DNA of 64,000 bases from Ulva prolifera (GCA_023078555.1 CM041201.1:7881172-7945171), one strand, 5' to 3'; shown: positions 13,045 through 24,970, numbered from the stretch's first letter. The notes: generated by a model not told the origin, from the letters alone. Made by a program: numbers and translations.

Positions 13045-16000
13045 TCACTTCTGCGGCAGCTCACTCCGCAGTTCCGAGACAGGCGAGCCTGCGACGGTGT
13101 GGATGCCTGCACAGCACATGCCATCGTCCCCGTTGATCACATGGCGATGTGATCCCGCATGCATACACATATACGGGGGTGCTGCGGTGGTGCGGGACGT
13201 GCAGAGAACGCAATGCTTATCGTTTGTACGCCCCTGATGCATGTAGTTCTGTGCCGTTGTCGCATGAGGCGCATGGTCGGCTGGGACAGCCTGCTATGGA
13301 TCACTCGAATCCACTGGCGGAGGTTGCGCCTCGGTGTGGTGTGGTGGATCGCCGTGTGTTTGTGACAAATGCTCTGCGCCGGTGAGTGTGGCGTGGTGGA
13401 AAGGGAATGCGTCTGGGCTCCGTGTGGGGCTTCAATCTTTGGCTGGAATCACCGAGTGGTGCGCGCTCGGGCCCGGCCTAGTGCCATGAATGAGTGAATG
13501 GGTTTGCGAGTGGATTCCGAGACACGGCTCGATGCCCGGCATCCATCCTCTGTAACTACATACAGCACCATGGGCCAGTGGTGCGTCGCAGCATTGCCAG
13601 GCCTATCATCCACAAATGAAACAAACACACTTCTGGAATCGTTCCAGGTGATCGGGCCCGACGACCCAACACTGCCGTGCTCGATGGGCCCCCTCCACCA
13701 CGATGCGAACGGGCATCCAGAACGATCTGACGTGCCGCACGAGCCGAGGCAGGCGTGGCGCGCAACAGCCGAATGTTGTGCAGTGTACGGGGAGCCCGCA
13801 GTGGCTCAGGGGGCGCACCACACTCCGTCTTGGTCGAGCCGTCGGTGTTTGTGAGGCCCTGGAAGCGGCCGGCGCGCTCCTTGCCGTACTCAAACCAGTC
13901 CTCGCGGGGGATCGGCACCGTCGAGTGCATGTCGCCGACGGATGGGAAGCCCTTCGCGTGCAGCGGGTGCAGGCCGAAGCCCTCTTGCTCCGCGTACGCG
14001 AAGCAGTCCGCAAACTCCCACCACGCAAGCGGCTGCACGCCACACCGCCGCGCTGTGAGATATGCATGCGGGACGCTGAGAGCCCTGCCATGTGCCTGAG
14101 GCTCCCATGCATTGTGTGGTAATCATGGAGGTGGTGTGCCAGGTACGAAGATGAGATACAACAGGGTTCCCGAGATGCTGTGGCTCGTCTGGTATGCAGC
14201 TGGGGACTATGTCCGGGATCAGCCGTGACACCCGCCGCTCCGTGCTCTGTGCTCTTGGCCGATATGATGCATGGGTCTGCGCGATTACACTGACGGTGGG
14301 AATTCACTGGTGCGCTTGTCATGGGATTACAACGATGCAGTGCAGTCCGGTCCACAGCATGCATTGGGCTGACCGGACTGGCACTGAGTCGCCACGCGAC
14401 CGGGCTCGTGTGGCGCGACACCATGCCGCACAGGTCCAGCACGCATTGCCCAGCAAGCAACGAGGGCTTGGCGGGCACGGCTGCGGACACGCAGGTGCAT
14501 GGAGGCCTGTGCGGCACCCTGATGCTGGGCACCCTGATGCTGGGCACCCTGATGCTGAGCAGGAGCTCTGCGTGCGTGCCAGGTGGCGCGGCAGCCTGAG
14601 CGCACCTGGCAGTTCGCGACGCCGTTGCGGCCGGCGTCAAACAGCCCGAGGTGTGCCCGCTCCGCCCCGTGGTCCCTCCTGCACCGCACCACCCCTGAGG
14701 CCTCCGCACATCACAGCCTCTCGGTGCGTTTGTCCATTCTACAGAGGCCTCCGCATGCACCGCACCACCGGTCAGGCCTCCGCACATCACGTACTTACTT
14801 TGCTTCTTGATGAATAGACCTGAGCATGCACCGCCCCAGCCTCTGCACTGCTGCCTCTGCCACAGGCTGAGCGGCCATACGGCAACAGAGCAGGCTGTGG
14901 GCCTGGCAGGTGATGCTTGTGCACAGAGCCATCGCAGCAACACGGGCCCAGCAGCCACGGGCATGCGTCCAGGCAGCACAGGCTGCGGCGGCGGCGTGTT
15001 GGTCGCTGCTGCGGGGGAGTGCTCCAGGAACACCGTCAGAGAGGCCGGCAGCCCCGCCAGGGCAACGCACAAGCGCAACTGCGGAGGGGTGTGTGGCTGA
15101 GTGCAGCGCGGGGGGGGGGGGGGGGGGGGGGGCGCACCGGCGGCCGTTGATCATGATGTCGCAGCCGGTCTCTGCCAGGGCCCTCTGGAAGGGCTCCACC
15201 TTGCAGATACGGTCGTACCTGCACCACCATCAGCCCGAGTCGCCAAGGGCCGGTGTGGGCATGGCGAGCGAGTCCAGATGCATGTAAGCCACGCTGCTCT
15301 GCTTTTCCTATGTTTTCATATGAATAGAATTGGCCGTTTGGAATCGCGTGATCAGCACTTGTACGCCGTGTACACAAGCTAAAATACTCCAGGGAGCAAA
15401 CCAAGCATCTAGGTTATCTAGAACTAGTGGTAACACTGATACCGCATAAACTTTGGTGACCAAAGGGCAACACCACGCCGTGCCCCGGCGGGGCGCTGGG
15501 GGGCGGCAGCGGGCTGCGGGAGGGGCCGAGGCCGGGGCCTGCGGGAGGGGCCGAGGTCGGGGCCTGCGGGGGAGACTTGCCGGCAGCGCACACGCATGTG
15601 CCCTCGCACAGCGTGCTTGGCGGCAGCGCACACGCATGTGCCCTCGCACAGTGTGCTTGGCGTGCGGCGCTGCTGAGTTGTGCACGTGGGTGCGTCAGCC
15701 CTGGGCTTGCCAGGCAGACACGCATCTCAAGGGCGTGTGGGGACCTCCGAGGGCGTCACGGTAGAGCCGCCGCAGCTGCGGCAGGGCAGGCTGAGCGGAA
15801 GGCATTTGCACCCGGAGACTGTTGGGAAAACATCCCGGCACATGTCCAATCAACAGAGCAGCAGCAGGGCGGGCGGAGGTGCGGGAGCTGCATGCAGCAT
15901 AGGCAGCACGGACCAGGGCGCCTCCAACAGACCCAAGCATCTGATATCTGACATACCCGAACATCCGAATGGGTATCGCTGTGTTTTCATGCGTACATAC

Positions 16001-17514
16001 AGGCACATGTTGCCCGCAGGGCAGTGGTGTGCGAGCTCGTGCCCAGCGCAATGCCATGAATGAGTGAGTGGGTCTGCGATTGGATCACGAGAACCGGCTG
16101 GATGCCCGGCATCTGTCTTTTGTACACAGGCAGCACAGGCAGCACAGGCAGCGCAGGCAGCACAGGCAGCACAGGCAGCACAGGCAGCGCAGGCAGCGCA
16201 GGCAGCACAGGCAGCACAGGCAGCGCAGGCAGCGCAGGCAGCACAGGCAGCACAGGCAGCACAGGCAGCGCAGGCAGCACAGGCAGCGCAGGCAGCACAG
16301 GCAGCACAGGCAGCACAGGCAGCGCAGGCAGCACAGGCAGCGCAGGCAGCACAGGCAGCGCAGGCAGCACAGGCAGCACAGGCAGCACAGGCAGCACAGG
16401 CAGCACAGGCAGCACAGGCAGCACAGGCAGCACAGGCAGCACAGGCAGCACAGGCAGCGCAGGCAGCGCACTCCTCGATGTCTCGGATCGGCAGGTCCAC
16501 CCCGTGCTCCGCCTGGTACTCTTGCACTGTCGGGAAGTCCTTCGGCGTGAACACCAGCGCCTTGAAGCTGTACCGCCCCTCGACCTCCCTCAGGAAGTCC
16601 GTTGTCTCCGGGAAGAGATGCAGCGTGTCTATGAAGACCACCTTGACTGCAGGCACGAGTGCGGCATCGTGGGTACATGCGTGAGAGGGCAGAGGTGTGG
16701 GGAGACGGAGGTATGCCCACAGGACAGTACAAGTGACACGATGGAGCGAAGGATACATGGACACGGACAGGTCACAATGACTCGGGCGGGTGCCTGGCAG
16801 GGCAGCATAGAGTATGCTGCCATGCTCCTCAACCGAGAGCAGTGCTCCAAAGATCCATGCAATCCTAGTCGTTCAACTCCAGCTGACACAAATCACACGT
16901 GGGCGGTAGACTGGATGCGACCAGGCACCACAGCCAAGTACGTATGTGTGCGAGCGTGATGTCCACAGGGAACGTGGCAGCGACGAAAACAGCCATGATT
17001 GTTTTGTGCAGGAGCCACGTGGAGGGCAGAGGCAGCATCCCGGATGGAATGCAACATGTGTACAGACACGCAGCGATGGCAAGCAGGCAACATGCAGAGA
17101 AGCAGCTGAAAGGATGGTGCCCTTTCAAGAGTATGTTGTCCAAGGTGTGCATGCAAACTTCAGTGAAAAGCTTCGACGGCCGGTGCAGGACGTGCAAGGG
17201 GCAGAGGGCAGCAAGGCAAGAGATACCGCACCTCTGTCGAGGAGACCTTGTTTATGCAGCAGATGCAGGATGACGACATCCCCGGCGATCAACGCGCAGG
17301 GAAAGACCGGGGCATCAAAAGTGGCCGCTGTGTCCAGGGCATCACATGCTTGTTGAACCAGCTGGTCCATACGCTTTGCCTCGGCCACCTGATTCAGCTC
17401 CGCCACAGATTCGGCTGTTGCAGCATGACAGGCACATGCCGACTTGGAAGGCGGTCTTTCATCTGCAAAAAGCTGCTGTGTGAACAAAACGGGCGCACTG
17501 GCTACGCCGTGCAT
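13045..17514 (-). CDS. Phosphoadenosine phosphosulfate (PAPS) reductase, thioredoxin-dependent type
   Basis: Reduces PAPS to sulfite in assimilatory sulfate reduction. Exons on the minus strand: 17514-17232, 16646-16472, 15218-15138, 14678-14606, 14032-13819, 13106-13045; all phases agree and give 295 residues. Seen in order: an Ala/Thr-rich N-terminus, [78 protein letters not shown] and the catalytic KTECGIH. The tail exon, found by its phase match, supplies the last IH. Where plant APS reductases have a Cys-Cys Fe-S pair before the KxxP segment, this protein has RICKVEP, so it is the Fe-S-free PAPS type. No C-terminal thioredoxin domain is present. Whether the first ~40 residues are a plastid transit peptide is inference. 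Introns hold a minisatellite, a 23-base G run, two copies of a dispersed repeat and an old MITE copy. Confidence 0.88.
13440..13560. repeat. Dispersed repeat, copy A (pair with 16020-16130)
   Basis: Shares about 110 bases at roughly 80% identity, same orientation, with copy B: both contain TGCCATGAATGAGTGA and GATGCCCGGCAT. It lies in the last intron of the PAPS reductase gene. Confidence 0.75.
13576..13674 (-). mobile_element. Diverged MITE copy 3
   Basis: About 99 bp in reverse orientation to copies at 54595 and 55150. It keeps the end sequence CAGTGTTGGGTCGTCGGGCC and the CGGGCCCGATCAC core, plus AATGCTGC near the other end. The interior is diverged and no target duplication remains. Inside the last intron of the PAPS reductase gene. 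Confidence 0.7.
14517..14563. repeat. Three 15-bp direct repeats
   Basis: CACCCTGATGCTGGG repeated three times, the last copy diverging at its end. In an intron of the PAPS reductase gene. Confidence 0.85.
15110..15132. repeat. G homopolymer (23)
   Basis: On the sense strand of the PAPS reductase gene this is a C run starting a few bases after the exon-3 splice donor. Confidence 0.9.
15494..15665. repeat. Two adjacent duplications (27-bp and ~43-bp units)
   Basis: A GCGGGAGGGGCCGAGG-containing unit occurs twice, followed by two copies of a unit containing GGCAGCGCACACGCATGTGC. Intron of the PAPS reductase gene. Confidence 0.85.
16020..16130. repeat. Dispersed repeat, copy B (pair with 13440-13560)
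   Basis: Second copy of the repeat, directly abutting the 9-bp minisatellite, in the second intron of the PAPS reductase gene. Confidence 0.75.
16125..16470. repeat. Minisatellite, 9-bp unit
   Basis: About 38 copies of (A/G)CAGGCAGC-type units. On the gene's strand the array begins at the donor of PAPS reductase exon 2, whose GTGCGC is made from repeat sequence. No stop codon occurs within it in any of the six frames. Confidence 0.95.
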
Positions 17515-19077
17515 GGCAATGCTTGTTCAAACAGCCGCAGCACCAAAGAGTAAGAGGTTTCAGGCACATGCTGACAAGATAGACAGGGCGATCGAGTGGC
17601 GCTTCCATGCACTGGAATTCGCACGTCTTCGATGCTGTGGCGGTGCCTAGTTCAATTCAGTGATGATGGCGTGCGGAGGATCATGAAAACGACACGACGC
17701 AATGCACTTCGAAGATTCCAGTTCGTGCAATCACCTTTGGGTGTACCGACCTAGCCAGGTGACTGGTCAGCAGGCGTGGAGAATTGACTTACGGAGTCGT
17801 TTACGGGGGGCATGATGTGATCACGGCAGCTCTTCGAAGAACAGCCAGCTACATTGCAGACTTGACAGCCACGGATGGCGTCCGCATAAGTTGGTTGACG
17901 TGTGCATTCACGACTGCGCTTGCACTGGAACGGTCACAACCACGTACCACGAGATGGGCGAGCTGCTCCAACCTTGTCCGGAACCGATTTCCAGCGCCTA
18001 GCTGCATGCAGACGCACACGCACACTCCTCGTCATGTATGAGGGATGTGCCATACTGTCGGTGTGAATCTGTGTGCAACAACCTGTTTTGTGCTGCAGCA
18101 GTGATCAGCAACGAATACCACAGCGCAGATTCAGAGAAAGGTCGAGGCGTACACGATATGACAGGGAAGCGCAACTGGAATGGCTGTCAGCGCCGTTGCT
18201 GTGGCTCTTAGAGTTGACTTCCAGCTTGCAGGTGTGCGCTCACGCGAACGCACCACGCCACGCCGCGAGTCTACACCTGCTGGCGGGAGCAAACGCAAGG
18301 CACACGAATCGAGGCCCTTCTGCAGATATGAGGGATTTGGAAACGTGTTCGCCACGTCTGCGGTGATCAGCATGTCCTCGGCTCACCCGTCTCTGCCAGC
18401 CGCTGAGTAAAGCTTGGATTTGTGTCTCCGGATCGGATCGCTGGATAACAACGATACGCTAGAGCAGGCTGATTAGCGCATGCATCGCCCATGTATAATT
18501 GGCATGTACGTCCTGGATCAGTATCCGTCTCTGGAATGTGTCGCTGCCGAGTTGTCTGTTTGCCGGCGATTGGGCATGCGTGATGGCAGCAGAAAATCAA
18601 GCTCTGCAGTCTCGAGATCTTGCGCTTACTTCTGCAAAGTTCGGAAGATACACTGCCCGCGTCGGGCTTGTCGCGAGTTTTGTGTGTCTGGGCCCGTGGA
18701 TGCGCTCTGGCAGGACGCCTTCCGGCAGTCTGGGCGCGAACGCGTGCCAACACAGGTGCACCGCTGCATAGACCATGCCGTGACTTTTCTGCAGCTTGTA
18801 GGTTCGGCTAGAGGAATGTGTCTACATCGACACTGGCGCCACTGGGAATACTGGGACAAACTGTGTTGCACACGCTGACAAGCAGCTGAAGAGGCAGCCG
18901 GCGCCCGGCACGTTTCGGTGTTGGTCGCTACCACGATGGCCAACAAGTCTCAGCCTAGCAGTGCTGGTGCGTGTTACACTGTCTGGGCGTTGATGCTTTA
19001 CCTGCAGCATATGCAGCATGGTTCCAGTTGCCACCCGTTCGGTCACACACATCCTCCCCAAGGCAGCTTCTGACACA
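17515..19077. other. Intergenic between divergent PAPS reductase and SLC25 genes
   Basis: 1.56 kb that must contain both promoters. No recognisable motif or gene; the 85-codon frame at 17784 (+) is not convincing. Confidence 0.5.
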
Positions 19078-21823
19078 ATGAGAGGTCTTTTAACTTTGCC
19101 GATTCGCGGAAAGATCTACGCAAGTGGCCGCATGTCGCTTCCTGCCGTCAGCCACTGCAAGCACATGCCCGACCTCTGTTCAACCTGCAGGCACGAAGCA
19201 GATGAAGGTCATGCTGGCAGGCGGCCTCGCTGGAGCATTCTCCAAGACATGCACAGCGCCGCTTGGCCGCATGACCATCCTGTTCCAGCTTGGAGCGTTT
19301 AAGGGGCAGGAAAGTGTGTGGGGGGCCATCAAGCAAGTCGTCCATTCCCAGGTGTACCTCTGCGGCATAAAAAACCGCCAGCCGCGAGCATCTAGCCCTT
19401 TGAATTCATATCTCATGTGCAGAGTATCGATCGGACTGTGTTTGAATGCACTCGAGGCCATACTCTGACACCTGCTCCTTGTGCAGGGCTTCTTCTCGCT
19501 CTGGAGAGGCCACTCCGCCACACTTCTGCATCGAGTGCCGTACTCCAGCGTCAACTTTGCAGTGTTTGAGCACACGAAATCAGTCCTGGCACCCATGCTC
19601 AAGAGCCGTCACGAGGGAGGCTCCTACGCAACAGAGGTGTGCCCCCAAGCCACGCCTCAAGAATTTTTTTATAAAAAAAAACGAGGTCCTGTTGGTGCCC
19701 CTGTGCCAACACTGTGGACCATGCCAGTGCGCAGCAAACAGCCTGTGTTCAAGAACGAGACAGCTCGAGGCTCGTGCCGTTGAAGCAAGGGTCCGCCAGC
19801 CGCCCAGCGGCGCGAAGCAGAACCTCGGCACACGCCTCGGCCGACCGCTCCACACACCCCCTGATATCTCCAGGCGTGCTTGTGAGGATAGCTGACAAGC
19901 GCCACAGCTAGCCACCGGGACAGGTCAGCGCTGTGGCCACATGCATGTTTACCGCAGCAGTTGAGTGGGCCATCCGGGCGCGTCGACCGGTGTGCGGCGG
20001 AACCAGCGCCGCCTCGCTCCTGATCGCGGCACATGCGCGCACTCCGGTCACTGCACGCGGCACATGCGCGCCTCCGCACTCCCTCCGCACTCTCTCCGCG
20101 GCACATGCGCGCCTCCGCACTCCGGTCACTGCAACGAGGCGGCTGTGGTGCAGAGCGCGCGCTACCTCATCGCCGGCGCCGCGGGGGGCAGCACGGGCTG
20201 CATCGTCGCCTACCCGCTGGACCTCGTGAAGACCAAGATGGCCGGCAACCTCGCGAAGGAGGTGCCCCGGCGCGGCGCGCTCGTCAGCTGCGTGTGGGCG
20301 ATCATGCAGCAGGCCGGCGTGCAGGGGCTGTACAAGGGCATCGGCGCCACGCTCATGCAGGTCACGCCGACGCTCGCCATCAACTTCACCGCCTACGAGC
20401 TCACCAAGGCCTACATCGCCGCGCTCATGCTGCCCACGCGGTGCCCCTCGCAGGCGCCGCCGGCGGCTCCGCCGCCACCGCCGCCGCTACCGCGGCCGCA
20501 GGCCGCGGCGGCAGCCGCGGACGCGGGCGCGGGCAGCGGCAGCGCATGCCGCGCTGCGGCGGAGCCGCAGCACGGCCGCTCGGCCGGCTGCGCTCGCGAT
20601 AGCTCGCAGCATGGGGCCAGCGAGGCGCGCGCACTCGATGCGGCTGCGCTGGTGGCGCAGGCGGCACGGATCGTGCCGGCGGCGCCGCCGCTGGCAGCGT
20701 CCCGGCAGGAGGACACGCGGGGGCGGGGTGCGCAGCCGGCGCCCGGTGACGCGATATCGCGGCGTGCGTTTGTCAGCCTCGCGGCCGGCACGGTGTCCGG
20801 GGTGGTGTCGTCGACGATGACTTTCCCGCTCGATGTCGTGCGCCGGCGCGTGCAGTTCGCCCCGGACACCACATATGCCCAGGTACGCCACTCTGGTCTT
20901 CACATGCATGCCATGCGTGTCCCAGGAGGCTCTTGACCGCATGACCAGTGCTCCCTGGCTAGTGGCTGCCGTGCCGGCGCCGCGGTAGCGTTTGCCGCCG
21001 CTCACCGCGCAGCAGCTGGTAGATACTGACACCGAGTCGGTTCCGCAGCTGCTGCGACCTGGGGGGGTGTGGTGACGGCGTGCCGGTATCAGCAGACTGT
21101 CTTGGCCGATCGATGAGGCGGATCCTCCTGGCCGGAGACCTGCTGGTCGTAGTGGCTGTGTGCTACATGATACAGGCGTCAGTGGTTGTGCGGAGCTGAA
21201 GACCAGGCCATGTACCTCTTGCCATGCTGTTGCTGGCGCAGGGCGTGGCATTGTGATGAGTAGCCTGGCTCGTCAAGCTCATGGCCCTCCGCACGGCAAC
21301 GTAGTTGTGACCGTGGCCAAAGCTCCCCAGGTGAGCATCACATCATCACGAGGCTTCCTGCGGGGGGCTCTGGGAGCAGGGAGAACAGTCTGTAGTATTT
21401 GTATGCTGCGCCCAGTGTGTGATGGCATGTCTATGTTGCAATGCGCGATGACATGTCATCGCAGCTCTGCAAGGCGAGCTTGGGGGAGAGCTGCTTGTTG
21501 CCAGCAGTGCTGAGGACCAGGCCATGCAAGGTGGCAGGTGGCCTGGCACAGCCTCTCGCCAGGCTGCATGTGTGCATGTGGCCATTGCTGTATCCTGGTG
21601 TGTCTGATAAGGATGGAGGCAAGTCGGCGTGCCTAAGCAGGGCAGAAACAGCCTGGTGTATGCCTGAAAGGGGGATGTCTTGCAGGTGGTCAGGGCGATC
21701 TATGCGGACGGTGGCCCGCGGGCATTCTACCGTGGCCTCATGCCAGAGTACATGAAAGTTATCCCTGGAGTTTCTATTGCCTTCTGTGCGTACGAAGTGC
21801 TCAAGGCCGTGCTGGACGTGTAG
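19078..21823 (+). CDS. Mitochondrial carrier family (SLC25) protein with long inserted loop
   Basis: Six-helix carrier of the inner mitochondrial (or plastid) membrane. Exons 19078-19123, 19191-19351, 19487-19636, 20154-20882 and 21686-21823 join in frame to 407 residues. All three signature repeats are present: CTAPLGRMTILFQ, VAYPLDLVKTKM and MTFPLDVVRRRVQF. Matching even-helix motifs (FFSLWRGH, GLYKGIG, AFYRGLMPEYMKVIPG) follow each. Conserved pieces such as LLHRVPYSSVNFAVFEH resemble plant carriers of the At3g55640/At2g37890 group; substrate cannot be told from sequence. The normal ~300-residue fold is enlarged by about 105 Ala/Pro/Gly-rich residues (around 213-320) between helices 4 and 5. 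An in-frame upstream Met at 19018 would add 20 residues. Intron 3 contains imperfect direct repeats of a GCACATGCGCGC unit. Confidence 0.9.
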
Positions 21824-22539
21824 TGGGCAGCAGTGGCCTGGCGTTGTCCAGAGCTGCTGGGCAGTCGTGAAGCAGATCCGTGAAGCTCACAGCGCAGTTG
21901 CAGCTAGCTTTCAATAGGATGATCGCGGGAGGAAGCTGCAGATGCGGCCCGGTGGACGCAGTTTGCGCTGATAGGTCATTTTGGTCCAGTTCTGCATCAT
22001 GCGAGGCAGTCCATTGAGTAAGAACGAAGCACACTGAAATGCACGTAAGAGGCGCTTGTGCGCGGGTAAGGGCGACGCGACGACTCGAGAGGCACTGGAG
22101 CCTGATGTCAGCACTTGCGTGCGCCATGTCGGCGAGAACAGGCAGCCAATGCATCAGGGCGACTTGCGTACATGTTATACACGCTACGACTGAGCATTTG
22201 TGCGATCGTGTACTATCATGTAACCTTACTCCAAAGCTTGTGGTATCATGTCAAATGAACGCGTGTCTCAGATGATGCCGCGTCCTCCTGCCACTCAGCA
22301 GCATACAATTGTGCTCGATACCATCAGATGACGGCGCCACCTGGTACCAGCCGCTCGCGCACGTGTCAGGCATGACCCGCGAAGCGCTGCGCAGAATTTT
22401 ACATCAACAGGCTGCAGTCCGGATCGTGACATGCGGGCAGATGCCTTGTGACGCGTCACATCAGTTCAAGCAGCCCCGCAAATCCATGCATGAGGCTGCT
22501 TCGACGGGCCCAACACGATTCAAGTTACTAGGGCTGCTG

Positions 22540-22712
22540 TTTACATTCTCCAGGTCTCAGATTAACGCTTCATTACAAATTATAATTACACTGTCAACTA
22601 TCTGTGAACACAATTATTGAAAGCAGCATCGTTTACATTAAACTAATGGCCTTATCCGGTGTCAAATTAACACTTGATAAAGCATTTAATTATTTCCTGT
22701 AATTGCCTTTTA
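22540..22712. other. AT-rich island 1
   Basis: Abrupt drop in GC, with motifs such as ATTATAATTAC and TTTAATTATTTCC, unlike the GC-rich surroundings. No coding potential. Confidence 0.6.
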
Positions 22713-23001
22713 GGCCTGTCAGCTACTCGGCATTCGCAAAGTCAATCGAGACATACACTGGCCATTGCTACGCACCGCAGACTGCCTCTGCCAACGTGCT
22801 GGTGGGGATGCTGTGCAGCAAGCTGAGTGCTGCAGCTGTGCTCGCCAGGAGTGTATCAGGCTGTGTGAAATTGGCTGATACAGATGCAACACTGCAAGCA
22901 GTCTTGCAGAAGCCCTAGTGCAGACTTCTTCACAGGCGAGCACTGCTCTCGGCAGTGCCACAGATGCTGGGCACTGTAGAACAGCATAATGGGCACCATG
23001 T

Positions 23002-23040
23002 TGCAGTCCAGTGGTATAGCGGCCATATCACTGGACTGCA
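23002..23040. repeat. Foldback hairpin, 12-bp arms
   Basis: Perfect arms TGCAGTCCAGTG / CACTGGACTGCA around a 15-base centre that includes GTATAGC. Related to the palindrome at 26667. Confidence 0.9.
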
Positions 23041-23529
23041 GTAAAAGCTGGGGAACCCTCACAAAGCAATAATGTGCCCTGCTTGGAAATCATCCAAGAG
23101 GGGGGTACCGGTGCCTTCTGTTTAATACCAGCTATGCTAGCATGATAGCAGCTCCAATGTTAGACTGGGTGCACAACACACTGCATGCTGGATGTACACA
23201 GATCCAAAACACATCTGCACCTACTCATGGTGACAACTGCACAGTCTGTCAAACTATATTACAGTGGACGGTATCAGTGTGTGGAAACAAGTCCGGATCC
23301 ACCAGCACTGCATGCACGGAGCAAGGGCCCGATTGCTAGCTACCGAATGGAGTGATACAGAAGCATGGCACACATGACTTTGCAACAGCGTCATTGGCAG
23401 CAGCACCGGCATCGTCGGCATGGATGCATCGTCGGCATGCTGCTGAGTGAATCGACACAAAAGCCAAACACGTGCTGACCCCAGAAAACAACAAGATTTA
23501 TCAGGTCATAGTCCTTCGTGTGCAGGTGG

Positions 23530-23705
23530 ACCATTTTCATTAGTGCATTCGTTGCTTGACTTAATTAATGATGCACACTGTAATTGTAAGACAAAATTAT
23601 TATTAACCGGTTTTGAGTTAATCACACATTTTCAAGTTATCACTTGATTACAACAGCATAATTCACTGTATTCTTTGCTTTAATATCCGTGTTTGATTGT
23701 AATTC
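23530..23705. other. AT-rich island 2
   Basis: Second AT-rich stretch of similar size. It shares short words with island 1 (CACTTGAT, CTGTAATTG) and may be a diverged copy. Confidence 0.6.
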
Positions 23706-24970
23706 AGCAGCCCTACGATGAACAGGTTGGCAGGCCGGGTAGGTACCCGGTAGCGCAATGGGCCCGTTCCTGTATAGGTGCGCCGTTTATGCAGCCACAT
23801 CATGCAGGTCACCACTACGCGGCTGTGCTGTACACAAGCGACAAACAGCGGCGGACAGCACACCTCGCGCCCGCCACTTCCAGGAGAGCATCCTGGTGCA
23901 CATCGTCAAACAGATGATCCATCGAGCATAGTCTACGCCCCTTGCGCCGCAAGCATGCAAGTTGGCCGCGCCTCGAGGTTCTGAACGCCAGGCTGTGCGC
24001 AGCAGCTGCAGCGCATGTTACGGTAAATGAGCAGAGGTAAAGAAGATTTCGTGGTTCACTTTCACTTACCGTTGTAGTGTGCTGCTTCCGCACGGTTGCC
24101 AGCCTGTGGTCGATGATACACAGTCAGATCATTCACCGATACACAATTCTCGAAGTTGTGACACTGTTTCCGTGTAAACATCCATCTCCTTGCACCACAG
24201 CCCATGTTGCACCACAGCCTTGGAGATGCCAATGGCCTGGAACATGCAGACATATATCGGTCACTCAATCTGTGTATGCATTCTGTGACCGGCATGTGGG
24301 CTGCAGAGGCCAGCAATGATTTTTTCGTTCAATTAAGTTCAAAAATCAACACAAACTTGAAAGATGCGGGCTTGAATCCGGCCCATTCGGACAAGAACCG
24401 ATGTCAGCTGCACGGTCTGGTGTGATCATGATACAGACGAGGCTGTGAGTCCACTTTGGTTCTGTGGCATGCAGAACGCACAGAGGCACACTGTGGACAC
24501 AGGGATGGTCATGTAGCAAGAGACATTCTAGCGGTTCAGAATCTATGTGGATCACCTAGAACTGGAGCGTAGGTGTAAGCAGGCTTGCGAAAAATCAACA
24601 TGGACACCGCCACGCCTCGCTACCTGCTCAGCTCTCCACCATCGCCTGGCTTACTGGTGCCCAGGGGCATGCCTCAAGCAGCACATCACTGCCACGCAGC
24701 ACTCGATCTCAAGTCGTTCACGACAGCTGGCATACGACCAGGCTTTGAGCTCCACTGCTGTGCCACAGACCATGGTGCCAGACCTCGAGAGCGTTGAGGC
24801 CAGCCATCCCAAAACCGGTGACATCATACGGCACACTCTCACGGGCAAATTTGATGGAATAATCATGGATCGAATGTCGATGTGGCTGGCCACATCCCTC
24901 GTTCTTCACTCCATCAGAAAGTGCCTCTCCCACGGGCTCCAGCTGAAAAGTGCACTGCCTTCTAGCAGGC

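Larger units (their letters stand above)
21824..24970. other. 3.1-kb gene-free region with AT-rich islands and a palindrome
   Basis: Downstream of both the SLC25 and PL14 genes. Contains AT-rich islands at ~22540-22712 and ~23530-23705 and a hairpin at 23002-23040. No gene recognised. Confidence 0.5.

Noticed and set aside
13556-13818. C-terminal extension of PAPS reductase past KTECG
   Set aside because: It would translate a MITE copy; a phase-matched exon at 13106 supplies the canonical IH ending.
13606-15078. 490-codon minus-strand frame
   Set aside because: Runs across introns of the PAPS reductase gene in a frame that lacks the family motifs.
15850-16764. Long minus-strand frame with an Ala-Ala-Cys repeat, as a Cys-rich protein
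   Set aside because: It is the PAPS reductase exon read through its donor into the minisatellite; splicing to 15218 keeps phase and restores the family sequence.
16060-16959. Plus-strand Gly-Ser-Thr repeat frame, silk- or collagen-like
   Set aside because: The minisatellite has no stops in any frame, so every frame looks open; no conserved sequence outside the repeat.
13819-17514. Plant-type APS reductase
   Set aside because: No Cys-Cys Fe-S motif and no thioredoxin-like C-terminal domain.
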